64,000 bases of DNA, from the NCBI RefSeq assembly GCF_002159625.1, contig NZ_NFIZ01000003.1, forward strand, positions 62,001-126,000, in the 5' to 3' direction. Below the pieces are notes generated by a model. It was not told the origin of the DNA and did no database searches. It saw only the letters and a list, made by a program, of their open reading frames with translations. Source of the stretch: Olsenella sp. An285 (GTDB lineage: Bacteria > Actinomycetota > Coriobacteriia > Coriobacteriales > Atopobiaceae). Shown one piece after another: positions 61,529 through 64,000 of the stretch. The position numbers were made by a program, and so were the translations under genes. Position 1 is the first letter of the stretch. Every line of letters starts with the position of its first letter.

Positions 61529-62698
61529 CTATGCTGCTTCGGAGTAGCGCTCGGCGATGTACTTGTATATGTTCCTGCGCTCCGTCTTGAAGGTCCTACG
61601 GGTGATTTCGGACTCCTGCTGGAAGTGCAATCCTTCTGAGTCGTGTTCCTTTCTCGTTAGAATGGCGAGCGCCCCGTCGTTCTTCTGGCCAACATGATGC
61701 AGCTCGTAAGGATACCCGTCAGCGTCTCGCGGCGCATACCCCTGTTCCATTAGCCAGAGATTGGTGTGCCCGTCCGCATCGATTTTCCTCTTGAGGTCGA
61801 GGTCCCGGGCAAGGACCGTGCGCGTTCCCTGAGGCGTCTTCACGGTGCAGGGCTTGAGCCCGGCATTCTTGTACACGGTGTACTCGTCGATGTTCCGCAT
61901 ATCTCGTATGACTGCGAGAGGGTACCGCGACTCCATCTGTACGGTTGCTGCCTCGCTCATGGTGAGGCCGCTCTTCGTAGCGCTTCGAAGGAATGAGGCT
62001 TCAGCGAGCGCTCCCGTTGCGGCTCCGATGATCGCCCCCGTCTTGTATCCTTCGCTCGCGGCGAGCGTTGCGGAGCGTATGGCCTCATCTGCATCGCCGG
62101 TTTCCAACCCCGTCGTGATGCCCGCAACTGCGCCGGACACCGGCGCCTCAATTGCTGCTCCGACGATTGCACCCTTTGTTGCAAAGGTAAAGATGGCAGT
62201 GATTGCCTGCGGGGCGCCCACCGCGGGAGCGACGACGGTAACCGTTGCGAGCACTACAATCACGCCCGTACCCATGGCGACGTTGCGGGCGACCTCGTCC
62301 CACGTCTGGTCGTAGCTCACGAACTTCTTGACAACCGTCTGACCGTCCTGTGCTGTGAAGACATAGGGGGTGTCTCCAAAATGGTTAATTACATCCTCGA
62401 GCGAGTAGCCAAAGAAAACGTTGCCCAAGGAGTTATAGCTTAGCTCCTCGATGTACTCTTGGGATACATAGGCGGCCTCGACCTCCTCAACGAGATACTC
62501 GTCTGAGGAGAGTTCCGATACGAGCGACTCGTAGACGCCTTCCTCGAGAGACTCAACAAGCTCTGGGTCATCAAGTGAAGCGTACTCGTCCGCATATTCG
62601 TAGGATTGTGGACTGGAGAGGGCCTGGGCAGATGCTCCGCTGGAGCATCCCGTCAGGACGAGGCAGACGGAGAGAAGGACGGAAAGCAGTTTCTTCAT
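61529..62698 (-). CDS. Lipoprotein with C-terminal LHH/HNH nuclease-like toxin domain
   Basis: 389 residues. Type II signal with lipobox LTGC (Cys18). An acidic region (20-110) is followed by a Gly/Ala-rich hydrophobic stretch (about 140-255) like the pretoxin zones of polymorphic toxins. The last ~120 residues match the LHH nuclease pattern: NLWLMEQGYAPRDADGYPYELHHVGQKNDGALAILTRKEH, with His334-His335 and His352, then RRTFKTERRNIYKYI. The start overlaps the surface-protein gene as ATGA. Probably an intercellular toxin; export as a lipoprotein is unusual. Confidence 0.75.
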   Translation of the reverse strand: MKKLLSVLLSVCLVLTGCSSGASAQALSSPQSYEYADEYASLDDPELVESLEEGVYESLVSELSSDEYLVEEVEAAYVSQEYIEELSYNSLGNVFFGYSLEDVINHFGDTPYVFTAQDGQTVVKKFVSYDQTWDEVARNVAMGTGVIVVLATVTVVAPAVGAPQAITAIFTFATKGAIVGAAIEAPVSGAVAGITTGLETGDADEAIRSATLAASEGYKTGAIIGAATGALAEASFLRSATKSGLTMSEAATVQMESRYPLAVIRDMRNIDEYTVYKNAGLKPCTVKTPQGTRTVLARDLDLKRKIDADGHTNLWLMEQGYAPRDADGYPYELHHVGQKNDGALAILTRKEHDSEGLHFQQESEITRRTFKTERRNIYKYIAERYSEAA

Positions 62699-63936
62699 CG
62701 GTCGTCTTCCTCCTCGTCCTCGTGTGAGACTCCCTCACCTGAAGGAGGCAGCCCAGCACCTCCGGCTTTCCTCTTTCTGTGCATTGGGACAACTCCGAGC
62801 ACCACGACGATGGCAATGGCTAGCGCCACTCCTGCAATGGATGTCAAGCTGCGAGGTGTCTCGCTCTCTGAAGCGGTGTCCTGGTCGATGTGAGCCGGTG
62901 CGGAGACGAGCCTGCCGTCATCGTCGATGGTCTCGCCGGATGCAATTCTCTGGTTGATTTCCTGGATGGGGAGGCCTGTGACGGCGTATGCCTTTAGAAC
63001 TGGGTCGTCCCCTACATAGATGACTTTCTCCGTGGTTTGACCCGTGTACTCGTTCGAGGCAGTTACCGTGTAGACGCCATCTTCGGTGTACATATCACCG
63101 TCTCTTGCAGGGCCATTGAACCTCACGTCTTCGACAAGGCCGTCGGCGCCGGGCGCCATGACCTCCCTCTTGACGTAGATGTCGAGGTACCGCGACCTTG
63201 CGAGATCGAGATAGAAGCCGTTCTGTGCATAGGATTCGTTGGTTAGCTCGGAGTGGGTTTCCACATCAAACGGGAAAACCATGCAGTTGCCGTTGCGTAC
63301 GGCGAACTTGAAGCTAATTCTGTAGTTTGAGAAGCCGGGTACAATAGACACGGGGCCGACTTTTCTAGGATCATCCTTTACCTCGTAGTCGAGCGCCACC
63401 TCGTATTCGCCCTCCTCGAAGAGCTGAACCTCAGTGTCCGCCCCCTGCTCGATTCCAGACAGGTAGTCGGTGTAGACCTGCGGCTCCATTGTCTCGTTCT
63501 GGTAGTTTGTCTGGCGCACAATGAGCGTTCCGCGTCCAAAGTCTGTTCTGGGGACCCCGAGAGCCTCGTCTGATCCGTTGTCGTCATCGTTTACCGATAG
63601 TGCGTCGTTGTCGTTGAGGGCGTTGATGTTCTGATCGAGCCTAAAGGAGAGGCGGATCTGGTCTCCAGCGACCTTTAGGAAGACCGGGTAGCCCTCAGGG
63701 CTTTGCTCTACGCTTGTATAGCCGCTTACGATGAACTGTCCGAGTCTCCAACTGAAGTGCGGGTCATCTTGGCCGATTTCATTTGCCTCTGCATATCCCG
63801 TGTCGAGGCCGGCATTGACTGCGTCACCGAGGTAGTACATCGAGGTGTCCGCGACCTCCTCGGCGTAGGCATGAGGGGTCGCCACGAATAAGGCGGCGAG
63901 GAAAGGCAGCAGCAAGCAGAGCACTCTCTGGAACAT
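62695..63936 (-). CDS. Secreted membrane-anchored surface protein
   Basis: 413 residues from ATG 63936; a TTG at 63990 is the alternative and neither ribosome site is strong. A signal peptide ends near AYA-EE (residue 25). The large extracellular part is beta-rich, including an Ig-like segment (GVYTVTASNEYTGQTTEKVIYVGDD). A C-terminal membrane helix (SIAGVALAIAIVVVLGVVPM) is followed by a short cytosolic tail HRKRKAGG. It is the first gene before the lipoprotein toxin and probably assists its display. Confidence 0.72.
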   Translation of the reverse strand: MFQRVLCLLLPFLAALFVATPHAYAEEVADTSMYYLGDAVNAGLDTGYAEANEIGQDDPHFSWRLGQFIVSGYTSVEQSPEGYPVFLKVAGDQIRLSFRLDQNINALNDNDALSVNDDDNGSDEALGVPRTDFGRGTLIVRQTNYQNETMEPQVYTDYLSGIEQGADTEVQLFEEGEYEVALDYEVKDDPRKVGPVSIVPGFSNYRISFKFAVRNGNCMVFPFDVETHSELTNESYAQNGFYLDLARSRYLDIYVKREVMAPGADGLVEDVRFNGPARDGDMYTEDGVYTVTASNEYTGQTTEKVIYVGDDPVLKAYAVTGLPIQEINQRIASGETIDDDGRLVSAPAHIDQDTASESETPRSLTSIAGVALAIAIVVVLGVVPMHRKRKAGGAGLPPSGEGVSHEDEEEDDR

Positions 63937-64000
63937 ATGGGCCCAATCTCTCTGAAGACCGGAGTGCACAGAAGTGTTGATTCGATTCAAGATGCACCCG

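Overview
The window reads as chromosome from a high-G+C Gram-positive anaerobe. By family content it is most likely a member of the Coriobacteriia (Olsenella/Atopobium-like). The reasons are by-eye G+C near two thirds outside the right end, a D-alanyl-teichoic-acid (dlt) operon, GatCAB, a SufCBDSU cluster with an Rrf2 regulator, and a selenium-type molybdenum-hydroxylase locus. The species assignment is an inference; no rRNA or tRNA gene was recognised.

Layout. 1-4,755: end of an M42 peptidase, a small zinc-ribbon membrane protein, a three-gene ABC importer whose first ribosome binding site lies in a long hairpin, and coaE. 4,739-11,823: a lytic transglycosylase with an Arg-rich tail, a 782-aa membrane protein (minus), uvrB behind an SOS-like box, a DUF2974-type hydrolase and an orphan PTS IIB. 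11,871-15,775 (minus): two flavoproteins and an Mrp-type Fe-S carrier. 15,909-21,214: a YhcH-type protein, an MBL hydrolase, an M18 aminopeptidase, a membrane protein with a long acidic tail, and class II aldolase. 21,612-27,647: dltABCD, a DltX-like peptide and a serine hydrolase. 27,725-33,209 (minus): sufC-sufB-sufD-sufS-sufU-rrf2. 33,582-39,831: a BASS transporter, gatCAB and a YitT protein. 40,036-49,929: a YheO-type regulator opposite a nucleobase permease, ssnA, ygfK, a two-cluster ferredoxin and a molybdenum hydroxylase, probably one purine-using unit. 50,098-52,794: a PIN pair and an AGCS symporter.

From about 52.8 kb to the end the sequence becomes accessory. Parts are AT-richer, many genes are unknown, and there are an ATPase/STAS-like fusion, an HNH protein, a helical-domain/tandem GGCT-like fusion, and an operon of surface protein + lipoprotein with a C-terminal LHH nuclease-like domain + cytosolic protein.

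Two layers of non-coding structure run through the window. First, a 12-mer, G[G/C]CGAGAAGAAC, occurs exactly 17 times by hand count. It sits between genes, in hairpins, and in termini or linkers of proteins, in several reading frames and on both strands. That pattern recalls DNA-uptake or other chromosome-wide recognition words. Second, many gene ends carry palindromes: a GGGGAC-N-GTCCCC-core family with co-varying arms, a 20-bp-arm inverted repeat family, and two composite palindromes built from four copies of a short unit. Two of these supply the last codons of genes (sufD and the serine hydrolase).
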